Shown: positions 19,228 through 27,920 of the stretch, piece after piece
How the letters are laid out: each line of letters begins with the position of its first letter
Numbering within the stretch: the first letter of the stretch is position 1
Assembly (NCBI GenBank): GCA_018715525.1
Contig: DVLL01000006.1
Coordinates: 1-64,000 of the forward strand
Length of the DNA: 64,000 bases
Source: Candidatus Faeciplasma pullistercoris
Lineage (GTDB): Bacteria; Bacillota; Clostridia; Oscillospirales; Ruminococcaceae
Reading direction: 5' to 3'
The notes under the pieces: generated by a model
What the model saw: the letters and a program-made list of their open reading frames with translations, nothing else
The model's database searches: none
Told to the model about the DNA's origin: nothing
Translations under genes and position numbers: made by a program

Positions 19228-19866
19228 ATGGAAAAGGAGGGGCGGACTTTGAATTCACATAATAACATCCCGAAGCCGACGCTCGGCAGGCTGCCTGCGT
19301 ATCTACGGTATCTCAAATCCCTCCCTCCGGAGTGCAAAACGATATCCGCAACCGCGATAGCAAGGGCTCTCGGCTTGGGAGAGGTTCAGGTCAGAAAGGA
19401 TCTCGGCTCGACCAGCGGAGAGGGCAGGCCGAGGGTAGGATACATAACCGGCGAGCTGATAACGAGCATCGAGACCTGCCTCGGGCAGAACGCCATGTGC
19501 AAGGCTGTAATAGTCGGCGCCGGCAAGCTTGGCAGCGCGCTTTTGGACTACGAGGGCTTCTCGGTATACGGAATAGAGATTGCTGCCGCTTTCGACTCAA
19601 GAGCAGGAGAATGGGAGTTCTCTCAGAAGGGAAAGCCTATTTACCCTATGGGGCACTTCTCAAACTTCTGCCGTCTCCAGGACATCAAGGTGGGCATTAT
19701 AGCCGTGCCGAAGGACGCCGCCCAGGAGGTGTGCAACCTTATGGTAAAAAACAACATACCGGCGATATGGAGCTTTGCGCCGGCGCAGCTGAGCGTCCCT
19801 GAGGGCGTGACCTTACAGCAGGAGGATCTCGCTCTGTCGCTGGCTCATCTGTGCAAGCAGATCTGA
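19228..19866 (+). CDS. rex: Redox-sensing transcriptional repressor Rex
   Basis: 212 aa; RLPAYLRYLKSL...SATAIARALGLGEVQVRKDLGSTSGEGRPRVGY...AVIVGAGKLGSALLDYEGF. Confidence 0.93.
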   Translation: MEKEGRTLNSHNNIPKPTLGRLPAYLRYLKSLPPECKTISATAIARALGLGEVQVRKDLGSTSGEGRPRVGYITGELITSIETCLGQNAMCKAVIVGAGKLGSALLDYEGFSVYGIEIAAAFDSRAGEWEFSQKGKPIYPMGHFSNFCRLQDIKVGIIAVPKDAAQEVCNLMVKNNIPAIWSFAPAQLSVPEGVTLQQEDLALSLAHLCKQI

Positions 19867-19967
19867 CGCCATGCGGTGTGCAGACGGCATTCGCTCGCGT
19901 TTGTGAAACGGCAGATATATAAGATAAAGCATAATAAAATACAGTAATACAAAAGGAGGCAATAGCT

Positions 19968-20717
19968 ATGAATTTGGACAGAGTTATAGCTGTAAGAAAC
20001 TCAAAAACAATTTATCGCGACGGAGATTTGTGTATCAAGGTATTTGACTCGGACTACTCCAAGGCGGACATCCTCAACGAGGCGCTCAACCAGGCAAGAG
20101 TAGAGGAGACAGGTCTCAATATCCCAAAGGTGATCGAGGTCGCGACTATCAACGGCAAGTGGGCTATTGTCTCTGAGTACATCAAGGGAAAGACGCTAGC
20201 CAGAATCATGGAGGAGGATCCGGACAACAAGGACAAGTACCTCGATCTGTTCGTAGACCTCCAGATAAAGGTGCAGTCGATGACCTGCCCGCTTCTGAGC
20301 AAGCTCAAGGACAAGATGAGCCGCAAAATAGGCGAGGCGGAGCTCGACGCCACCACAAGGTATGACCTTAGAACAAGGCTTGAGGGAATGCCGAAGCACA
20401 ATAAGCTCTGCCACGGAGACTTCAACCCCTCAAATATCATAATAACCGACAACGGGGTGCCCTATATCATCGACTGGTCGCACGCGACTCAGGGCAACGC
20501 CTCCGCGGACGCCGCGAGGACATATCTTCTGTTCTGCCTCAACGGCGACACGGAGACGGCGAAAAAATATCTTGACCTGTTCTGCAAAAAGAGCAACACC
20601 GCCAAGCAGTATGTGCAGAAATGGATGCCGATAGTAGCCGCTTCTCAGTCTGTCAAGGGCAACGCCCACGAGAGAGAGTTCCTTCTTTCCTGGGTAAACG
20701 TAGTTGATTACGAGTAA
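19968..20717 (+). CDS. Aminoglycoside phosphotransferase-fold kinase-like protein
   Basis: 249 aa; HGDFNPSNIIITDNGVPYIIDWSHATQGNASADAART (Brenner and DxD-like motifs of the APH/ChoK fold). Confidence 0.8.
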   Translation: MNLDRVIAVRNSKTIYRDGDLCIKVFDSDYSKADILNEALNQARVEETGLNIPKVIEVATINGKWAIVSEYIKGKTLARIMEEDPDNKDKYLDLFVDLQIKVQSMTCPLLSKLKDKMSRKIGEAELDATTRYDLRTRLEGMPKHNKLCHGDFNPSNIIITDNGVPYIIDWSHATQGNASADAARTYLLFCLNGDTETAKKYLDLFCKKSNTAKQYVQKWMPIVAASQSVKGNAHEREFLLSWVNVVDYE

Positions 20718-20780
20718 TAACGCTTAGGCAAAGCAAAACGCAAGACGGAATAAACTCTCAGATAAGAAAGGTTGTTTACT

Positions 20781-21023
20781 ATGAAAGTTACAGTATGTAT
20801 AGGCAGCTCCTGCCATCTTAAGGGCTCAAGACCGGTAGTGGAGCAGCTCCAGAGCCTTATAGCCCAGCACAGTCTCAAAGAAAAGGTGGATCTCGGCGGA
20901 ACCTTCTGCATGGGAGAGTGCAGCAAGGGGGTATGCGTCACGGTGGACGGTCAGCTCTTCTCGGTAAGCCCCGACACGGTGACCGAGTTCTTTGAAAAAG
21001 AGATACTTGCAAAGGTGGGTTAA
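20781..21023 (+). CDS. Thioredoxin-like [2Fe-2S] ferredoxin (NuoE-like), copy 1
   Basis: MKVTVCIGSSCHLKGSRPVVEQLQ...GTFCMGECSKGVCVTVDG; four-Cys thioredoxin-like 2Fe-2S pattern. Confidence 0.85.
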   Translation: MKVTVCIGSSCHLKGSRPVVEQLQSLIAQHSLKEKVDLGGTFCMGECSKGVCVTVDGQLFSVSPDTVTEFFEKEILAKVG

Positions 21024-21026
21024 GCG

Positions 21027-21287
21027 TTGATAGTTCAGATTTGCGTCGGAAGCTCATGCCACCTCAAGGGCTCTCAGGCTATAGTTGAAATGCTCCAGCA
21101 GGCGATATCCGACAACCACCTTGACAACGACGTCACGCTTGCGGGAAGCTTCTGCACAGGCAAGTGCAACCGCTACGGCGTGACGATAACGGTAGACGAC
21201 GAGATTTACACCGGTATCACCCGTGAGAATTTCAGCGAATTTTTCCAGGAAAAAATACTTAAACCCATTCAAGCAACAGGAGTATGA
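21027..21287 (+). CDS. Thioredoxin-like [2Fe-2S] ferredoxin (NuoE-like), copy 2
   Basis: MIVQICVGSSCHLKGSQAIVEMLQ...GSFCTGKCNRYGVTITVDD; clear paralog of the preceding gene. Confidence 0.85.
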   Translation: MIVQICVGSSCHLKGSQAIVEMLQQAISDNHLDNDVTLAGSFCTGKCNRYGVTITVDDEIYTGITRENFSEFFQEKILKPIQATGV

Positions 21288-21291
21288 TAGT

Positions 21292-22965
21292 ATGGCAAAA
21301 TGCTTAACGCTCAAAAAATCCAACTGCAAAAACTGCTATAAATGCATTCGCCATTGCCCGGTCAAGTCGATAAGATTTTCGGGAAACCAGGCGCACATAA
21401 TAGACGACGAGTGCATACTCTGCGGACAGTGCTTTGTTGTCTGCCCTCAGAACGCAAAGCAGATAGTCAACGAGACTGAAAAGGCAAAGGTGCTTTTAGA
21501 GAGCGGCGAGCCGGTAATCGTCAGCCTTGCTCCCTCCTTTGTAGCCAACTACAATGTCGGGATAGGCGCGATGAGAGAAGCGCTCAAGAAGCTCGGCTTC
21601 TTCGACGTTGAGGAGACCGCGATAGGCGCCTCGATAGTAAAGACGGAGTATGACAGGATGCTCAGGGAGGATCACCCCGACATAGTGATCTCCTCCTGCT
21701 GCCACTCGGTCAATCTTCTCATACAGAAGTATTTCCCGAACGAGCTCCAATACCTCGCCGACGTCCTCTCCCCCATGCAGGCTCACTGCGCTGACATCAA
21801 AAAGAGATATCCCAACGCCAAGACGGTATTTATAGGCCCCTGCGTCGCAAAAAAGGACGAGGCGGATCACTACGCCGGCATCGTAGACGCCGTTCTGACC
21901 TTCGAGGAGCTGACAAACTGGCTTGAAGAGGCAAAAATTACCCTTTCGCCCGAAATGGATCACGACGAGTACAGCCGCGCGAGGTTCTTCCCCACCACCG
22001 GCGGAATACTCAAGACAATGGATACCTCCAACCCGGAGTATACATACCTTGCCATAGACGGAGTCGAGAACTGCATCAGCGCTCTTAAAGACATTGAGAG
22101 CGGAAATGTCCACAAGTGCTTTATCGAGATGTCTGCCTGCGTGGGAAGCTGCATAGGCGGACCGGTAATGGAGAAGTACCACCGCTCGCCTGTCAGGGAC
22201 TATATGGCGGTCGCGGATTTTGCGGGCAAGAAGGACTTTAAGCTTGAGCCTACCGACCCGATATCGGTAAGAAAGCGCTTTTCGATCATCGAGCCAAACG
22301 CCGAGGTGCCTACCGAGGCGGAGATCACCGCGATCCTTAGGCAGATGGGCAAGTTCAAGCCCTCCGATGAGCTCAACTGCGGCTCCTGCGGCTACGACTC
22401 CTGCCGTGCCAAGGCGATAGCTATCTACCAGGGCAAGGCGGAGATATCCATGTGCCTGCCTTATCTCAAGGACAGGGCGGAGAGCTTCTCTGACAATATC
22501 GTAAACAACACTCCGAACGGAATAATAGTCTTGAACGAGAACCTCGAGGTTCAGCAGATAAATACCGCCGCGAGAAAGATAATGAACATTCGCTCAGCAT
22601 CGGATATCCTCGGAGATCAGGTAATAAGAATACTCGACCCCAAGCCCTTTATCGAGGTTCTTCGCACCGGAAGAAGCGTAAGGGACGAGCGCGTCTACCT
22701 TGCCGAGTACGACAAGTATGTCGAGCAGACCGTCATCCACGACAGCGAGTACCATGTACTTATCTGCCTGATGCGCGACGTAACCGATGAGGAGACTGAA
22801 CGCGAGAAGAAAGAAAGCATCAGCCGCCAGACGGTCGAGATCGCGGACAAGGTGGTAGACAAGCAGATGAGGATCGTTCAGGAAATTGCCTCGCTGCTCG
22901 GCGAGACCGCCGCCGAAACCAAGATTGCCCTCACAAAGCTAAAGGAGAGCATTTCAGATGAATGA
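21292..22965 (+). CDS. HydS-like sensory [FeFe] hydrogenase with Fe-S and PAS domains
   Basis: Two 4Fe-4S motifs at N-terminus, [FeFe]-hydrogenase L1 (SSCCHS), L2 (GPCVAKKDE), L3 (SACVGSCIGGP), Fe-S motif LNCGSCGYDSCRAKA, then a PAS-like segment (NTPNGIIVLNENLEVQQINTAARKIM). Confidence 0.87.
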   Translation: MAKCLTLKKSNCKNCYKCIRHCPVKSIRFSGNQAHIIDDECILCGQCFVVCPQNAKQIVNETEKAKVLLESGEPVIVSLAPSFVANYNVGIGAMREALKKLGFFDVEETAIGASIVKTEYDRMLREDHPDIVISSCCHSVNLLIQKYFPNELQYLADVLSPMQAHCADIKKRYPNAKTVFIGPCVAKKDEADHYAGIVDAVLTFEELTNWLEEAKITLSPEMDHDEYSRARFFPTTGGILKTMDTSNPEYTYLAIDGVENCISALKDIESGNVHKCFIEMSACVGSCIGGPVMEKYHRSPVRDYMAVADFAGKKDFKLEPTDPISVRKRFSIIEPNAEVPTEAEITAILRQMGKFKPSDELNCGSCGYDSCRAKAIAIYQGKAEISMCLPYLKDRAESFSDNIVNNTPNGIIVLNENLEVQQINTAARKIMNIRSASDILGDQVIRILDPKPFIEVLRTGRSVRDERVYLAEYDKYVEQTVIHDSEYHVLICLMRDVTDEETEREKKESISRQTVEIADKVVDKQMRIVQEIASLLGETAAETKIALTKLKESISDE

Positions 22966-24130
22966 TTTATGCGCAGATATAGGCTACAAAAGCGTAAACC
23001 ATTACGGTGAGCAGCTCTGCGGAGATCATGTGGACGTAGTCGAGCAGGGAGATAACTCGATAGTAATTGTCCTTGCCGACGGGCTGGGAAGCGGAGTCAA
23101 GGCGAGTATACTCTCTACCCTGACCTCTAAAATAATCTCGACAATGATGTCCGAGGGTCTTTCGATAGAGGACTGCGTTTCCACCATTGCCGCTACCCTG
23201 CCGATCTGCTCGGTAAGAGGAGTAGCCTATTCGACATTCACCATCATAAACATAATAGACAATCAGACCGCTGAGCTCATTCAGTATGACAACCCGAAGA
23301 TAATCCTCTTCAGGGACGGAAAGTACTACGACTATCCCACCACCGAGATAAATATCGACGGCAAGAAGATACTTCGCTCCTCTATAAAGCTCAAGGAGGA
23401 CGACATATTCGTCGCGATGAGCGACGGCTGCCCTCACGCCGGGATAGGCTCTGCATTCAACTTCGGCTGGAAGCGGGAGGACATTGCCTCCTTCCTCGAG
23501 CCGCTCTCAATAGTCGGCTACACCGCCAAGACCCTGTCTACCATTCTGGTTGACGAGTGCAACAAGCTGTACGGCGGTCAGCCCGGCGACGACGCCACCG
23601 CCTGTGTGGTCAGGATACGAAAGAGAGTCCCGATGAACATGCTCTTCGGTCCGCCGTCAAACCGAGACGACTGCAACAGAATGATGTCGCTTTTCTTCTC
23701 CAAGGAGGGAAAGCATATCGTCTGCGGAGGAACCACCTCGTCGATAGCCGCGAAGTTCCTCGGAAAGCCGCTCAAGGCGTCCTTGAACTTTGAACGCTCC
23801 GACGTTCCGCCGATAGCGGAGATAGAGGGAGTTGACCTCGTCACCGAGGGCGTTATCACAGTCAACAAGGTTGTCGAGTACGCAAAGGACTATCTCAAGA
23901 ACAACGAGAGCTACGAGCAGTGGAGCTATAAGCGCGACGGAGCGTCCCTTATCGCAAGGCTTTTATTCGAGGAAGCAACCGACATAAACTTCTTTGTCGG
24001 ACGTGCCATCAACCCCGCTCACCAGAACCCCGACCTGCCGATAAACTTCAGCATCAAGATGAACCTCGTCGAGGAGCTCTCAAAATGCCTGCGGCAGATG
24101 GGCAAGCGAGTCAAGGTCAGCTATTTCTGA
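22958..24130 (+). CDS. SpoIIE-type PP2C serine/threonine phosphatase with C-terminal extension
   Basis: 390 aa; VLADGLGSGVKASILSTLTSKIIS...VAMSDGCPHAG...GQPGDDATACVVRI. Confidence 0.88.
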   Translation: MNDLCADIGYKSVNHYGEQLCGDHVDVVEQGDNSIVIVLADGLGSGVKASILSTLTSKIISTMMSEGLSIEDCVSTIAATLPICSVRGVAYSTFTIINIIDNQTAELIQYDNPKIILFRDGKYYDYPTTEINIDGKKILRSSIKLKEDDIFVAMSDGCPHAGIGSAFNFGWKREDIASFLEPLSIVGYTAKTLSTILVDECNKLYGGQPGDDATACVVRIRKRVPMNMLFGPPSNRDDCNRMMSLFFSKEGKHIVCGGTTSSIAAKFLGKPLKASLNFERSDVPPIAEIEGVDLVTEGVITVNKVVEYAKDYLKNNESYEQWSYKRDGASLIARLLFEEATDINFFVGRAINPAHQNPDLPINFSIKMNLVEELSKCLRQMGKRVKVSYF

Positions 24131-24166
24131 CAAACAAAGAAATTATTATAGTAATAGAGGTAAACA

Positions 24167-25609
24167 ATGAGAAAGTTTGATACCAAAGTACAGCACTTGA
24201 AGTACAAGGTACTTCGCGAGGTTGCAAGACAGGCGTGGAAGGACACCCTTTACGACCACATCCTCGACATCCCGAAAATCATCGTCCCCGGAAACACCCC
24301 TACCATGCGCTGCTGCGTATACAAGGAGCGCGCTATACTTGCCGAGCGTGTAAAGCTCGCCATGGGCGGAAACAAGGATAACCCAAATGTCATCGAGGTA
24401 ATAGAGATCGCCTGCGACGAGTGCCCTGTCGGCGGATATGAGGTCACCAACGCCTGCCGCGGCTGCCTTGCTCACCGCTGCGAGGACGTTTGCAGAAGGG
24501 ACGCTATAAGCTTTGACGAGAACCATGTCGCGCATATAGACAAGTCCAAGTGCGTGGAGTGCGGAGCCTGCGCCAAGGTCTGCCCATATACCGCGATAGT
24601 TCACCGCATGCGTCCCTGCCAGAACGCCTGCAAGATAAAGGCGATTTCAATGAACGAGAACAAGGCCGCGTCGATAGACAACTCAAAGTGCATCTCCTGC
24701 GGAGCCTGCGTATATCAGTGCCCCTTCGGAGCGATAATGGATAAATCCTACATTCTTAATGTCATTGACCTGATCAGAAAGAGCGAGCAGGGCAGAGATT
24801 ATAAGCTTTACGCTTTAGTCGCCCCCTCGATATCCAGCCAGTTCACCTACGCCAAGCTCGGACAGGTCATAACCGGTCTTAAGCAGCTCGGCTTCCACAC
24901 AGTGGTCGAGGCCGCTCTCGGAGCGGACATGGTCGCGTGGGGAGAGTCAAAGGAGCTTGCCGAAAAGGGCTTCCTCACCAGCTCCTGCTGCCCGGCGTTT
25001 GTAAGCTACATCGAAAAGTCCTTCCCGACTCTCGCGCCGTTCATATCTCATAACCTCTCGCCCATGGCTACCATCGCCAAGTATATCAAGGATACCACCA
25101 AGGACGCCAAGATAATCTTCATAGGCCCATGCACCGCCAAGAAGATGGAGATCCAAAAGGAAAGCGTAAAGCCGTATGTTGACGCAGTCCTTACCTTCGA
25201 GGAGCTTCAGGCGCTCTTCGACAGCCGCGATATCGACATCACCACCCTTGAAGAGGGAGTTTTGGACAACGCGAGCTACTTCGGAAGAATATTTGCCCGC
25301 TGCGGCGGACTTGCTGACGCCGTTGCCGAGGCTCTCAAGGAGCAGGGCTTGGAGGACTTCCAGCTCAAGGCTTGCTCCTGCGACGGCATTGAGGAGTGCA
25401 GAATGGCGCTTCTCAAAAAGTCAAAAAATGTCCTTGACGCCAACTTCATAGAGGGCATGGCATGCGTAGGAGGCTGCATAGGCGGCGCCGGATGCCTTAC
25501 CCACGGAGAAAAGAACAAGGCTGAGGTCGACAAGTACGGCAAGGAGGCGTTTGAAAAAACGATTTCCGACGCCATATCCGTCCTTGGCATCAAGACAAGC
25601 GAGCACTGA
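24167..25609 (+). CDS. Monomeric [FeFe] hydrogenase (HydA2-like)
   Basis: 480 aa; two 4Fe-4S motifs, TSSCCPAFVSYIEKSFP, IGPCTAKKMEIQ, EGMACVGGCIGGAGCL. Confidence 0.88.
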   Translation: MRKFDTKVQHLKYKVLREVARQAWKDTLYDHILDIPKIIVPGNTPTMRCCVYKERAILAERVKLAMGGNKDNPNVIEVIEIACDECPVGGYEVTNACRGCLAHRCEDVCRRDAISFDENHVAHIDKSKCVECGACAKVCPYTAIVHRMRPCQNACKIKAISMNENKAASIDNSKCISCGACVYQCPFGAIMDKSYILNVIDLIRKSEQGRDYKLYALVAPSISSQFTYAKLGQVITGLKQLGFHTVVEAALGADMVAWGESKELAEKGFLTSSCCPAFVSYIEKSFPTLAPFISHNLSPMATIAKYIKDTTKDAKIIFIGPCTAKKMEIQKESVKPYVDAVLTFEELQALFDSRDIDITTLEEGVLDNASYFGRIFARCGGLADAVAEALKEQGLEDFQLKACSCDGIEECRMALLKKSKNVLDANFIEGMACVGGCIGGAGCLTHGEKNKAEVDKYGKEAFEKTISDAISVLGIKTSEH

Positions 25610-25631
25610 CCCTCTTATTACCTCTATATAT

Positions 25632-25668
25632 TTGCCGCCGGATGCTGTGAATAGCGCCCGGCGGTTTT
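25632..25668 (+). terminator. Intrinsic terminator after the hydrogenase gene
   Basis: GCCGCCGG...CCGGCGG stem followed by TTTTG. Confidence 0.6.
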
Positions 25669-25889
25669 GTCTGTAAAGCAGCGCTTAGCCCCATGAAAAA
25701 TACGGCGGAGCAGGGCGCTTTCCTTTAGTCTGATCAGTAAAGCACATTCCGCATTATAAAAGCGCTGTCTCATCGTAATATTTTGTAAAAAATTAAATTT
25801 TTTTGGCAGTATTGACCGGTCATTGTCTTACTGGTATACTTGATACAGGCGACGCAGCATTAAATCACAGACAACGGGGCGAACAGGAC

Positions 25890-27071
25890 ATGATGAAAAG
25901 GCTTGTTTATATTTGCATTGCAGCGATAATATTATCTTTTTGCATTCTGACCGGGTGCTCGTCCGACTCTCCCGAGACTGCTCCTACCGTTCCGGGACTG
26001 TATATCGAGACATCGGAGCTTCCTAAAAAGGTCACAAAGTACGCTCTGAGCGTTTTCTCCGGCTTTGATAGGACTACCTTCTCACAGCTTGGATTCACTC
26101 AGGAGGAAATCGAAGACATATCCCTCTCCCCCGGAATCAGAATGATAAACGCCTATACCGGAGAGTACTACGACAATAGCTACTACTTCTTCATAAAATC
26201 GGGCGGCAGCTTTATCGGCATACTTCTCATATCCGACACCGACGGCGACTATTCCTTCCAGATTCAAAGGTCAAGGCTGGCAGAAGGCTTTAACAGGCTG
26301 GAGCGCTCTGTCTCAAGCTACTTTATCTACCGCTCTGAGGCAGGATACTTCGGCAAGTGTGATTCCTCGGTTTACGCTATCAGCGCAGCGAGAGGAGATA
26401 TGCAGGGCACGGTCACCGAAATAATAAAAAACCTTACGAACGGAGTTATCCCGCCTCCGAGTAATGAAAGCACAAGCGTAGACATGCTTTCCTCCATAGC
26501 CGAATTTGACGCCTTGGAAAACAAAGAAAGCGGTAACCGCTCCAAGCTTCTCAAGGTGCCGCTGTGCGACAACGAAAACGGCACCTGCTGGGCTTCCTGT
26601 GTTGCCTCTACGGTCGTCTACCGCATGAAAGGAGAAGATTACGGCATCAACGAGACATGGGTGATGAGAGACAAAATAGTCTCAAACCGAATCTCAGTCA
26701 CAGGCTCAAGCGGCGGTACGATAGACACGGTCTGCCTGTATATAAACCTATTGCTCATGGAAAACTACCACAAAACCACCGACAAGCTCAGCTACAGGGA
26801 AATTGAGACGCTCATAGATAATTCCGCCCCGGCAGTCATCCAGCTTTCACCAAACCTGCCCGAGGGGCTGCACCACGCGGTCATTCTCGCCGGCTATTCC
26901 TATAACCCGAAAAGCTCTGACTCGAAGATGTACTTCATAATGGACCCGAACTATCCGTTTTCCTATGTCGGCATAAGCTACGACTCGCCCTATTGCCCGT
27001 ACGAATACTTCATATCCCAGACCGACTTCTACAGCTGGTCTATCACCGCTGTGGACAAGGATATTATCTGA
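25890..27071 (+). CDS. Lipoprotein with papain-like (C39-type) cysteine peptidase domain
   Basis: Lipobox ILTGC; Cys in NGTCWASCVAS, His in GLHHAVILAGY, Asp in FIMDPNYP, the order of a papain-like triad. Confidence 0.75.
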   Translation: MMKRLVYICIAAIILSFCILTGCSSDSPETAPTVPGLYIETSELPKKVTKYALSVFSGFDRTTFSQLGFTQEEIEDISLSPGIRMINAYTGEYYDNSYYFFIKSGGSFIGILLISDTDGDYSFQIQRSRLAEGFNRLERSVSSYFIYRSEAGYFGKCDSSVYAISAARGDMQGTVTEIIKNLTNGVIPPPSNESTSVDMLSSIAEFDALENKESGNRSKLLKVPLCDNENGTCWASCVASTVVYRMKGEDYGINETWVMRDKIVSNRISVTGSSGGTIDTVCLYINLLLMENYHKTTDKLSYREIETLIDNSAPAVIQLSPNLPEGLHHAVILAGYSYNPKSSDSKMYFIMDPNYPFSYVGISYDSPYCPYEYFISQTDFYSWSITAVDKDII

Positions 27072-27137
27072 CCGGTCTTGACAGAATAGTGATTTTTGTT
27101 ATATAATCAGACCTGCGCGTTCTTGCGCGGATATACT

Positions 27138-27186
27138 ATTGGGTGTTCCCCTTGATAACCACCCAAAATTTTAAAAAACAAGGTGA
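27138..27186 (+). promoter_or_regulatory. preQ1-I riboswitch
   Basis: TGGGTG-TTCCCCTTGATAAC-CACCCA stem-loop, A-rich tail AAAATTTTAAAAAA, then CAAGG able to pair with CCTTG in the loop (H-type pseudoknot) and sequester AAGGTG; precedes queT. Confidence 0.85.
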
Positions 27187-27192
27187 TTCTAA

Positions 27193-27669
27193 GTGAAAAA
27201 TCTATCCGCAACCCGCATTGTGAAGCTTGCCGCGGTGGCAGCTATATATGTTGTCCTCACGCTCGCGCTGGGCTTCATGTCATACGCGAACATACAGTAC
27301 AGAATAGCCGAGGCTCTCATGCTTCTCTGCTTCTACAAGAAGGACTACGGCATTTCCCTCATTCTGGGCTGCTTTATCGCAAACCTGTTCAGCCCGATGG
27401 CTCTGGATATGGTCTTCGGAACAGCCGCTACCGTTCTGGCGGTGCTGCTTATCTACATATCCCCCAACATATACATAGCCTCTCTCGCTCCGGTGGTGAC
27501 AAACGCGTTTATCGTCGGCTTCGAGCTTTACTACTTCCTCGATCTGCCGTTCTGGCTCTCCTGCTTCCAGGTAGCATTCGGCGAGTTTGTATGCGTGAGC
27601 GTTCTCGGAGTGATCCTGTTCAAGCTTTTCGAGAAGAACAAGCGTTTCATGGAGCTGCTTGTCAGCTGA
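27193..27669 (+). CDS. queT: QueT family queuosine-precursor transporter
   Basis: 158 aa; IQYRIAEALMLLCFYKKDYGISLILGCFIANLFSPMALDMVFGTAATVLAV; GTG start. Confidence 0.9.
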   Translation: MKNLSATRIVKLAAVAAIYVVLTLALGFMSYANIQYRIAEALMLLCFYKKDYGISLILGCFIANLFSPMALDMVFGTAATVLAVLLIYISPNIYIASLAPVVTNAFIVGFELYYFLDLPFWLSCFQVAFGEFVCVSVLGVILFKLFEKNKRFMELLVS

Positions 27670-27747
27670 CAAGCTTTCGCTCCGCGAACCGGTCAAATCA
27701 AGGGTGGCTCATGACGCGGAGCGGCATATTGCTCTGAATAACAACAA

Positions 27748-27781
27748 AAGCATGGAATCAAAAGTATTCCATGCTTTTTTG
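27748..27781 (+). terminator. Intrinsic terminator after queT
   Basis: AGCATGGAATcaaaAGTATTCCATGCTTTTTT. Confidence 0.88.
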
Positions 27782-27861
27782 CAATATATTATCCAGATAA
27801 ATTGTATTAAGATTGAAGGACTTCTGTCATACCTCTGACCGTTCTTCATTCAGGTTTCAGC

Positions 27862-27898
27862 CTTCCCGTGCAGCAATGCCGGGAAGGTATTTTTTTAC
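27862..27898 (+). terminator. Second plus-strand intrinsic terminator
   Basis: CCTTCCCGtgcagcaatgCCGGGAAGG followed by TATTTTTTT. Confidence 0.75.
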
Positions 27899-27920
27899 GC
27901 TTATTATCTATGCCGGGATA

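Noticed and set aside
19130-19230. Rex operator upstream of rex
   Set aside because: Only weak partial matches (for example GTAATTTAC); no convincing TTGTGAAnnnnTTCACAA or TTGTTAAnnnnTTAACAA site seen by eye.
21496-22182. 228-aa minus-strand ORF opposite the HydS-like gene
   Set aside because: Antisense to a motif-verified gene, no independent evidence.
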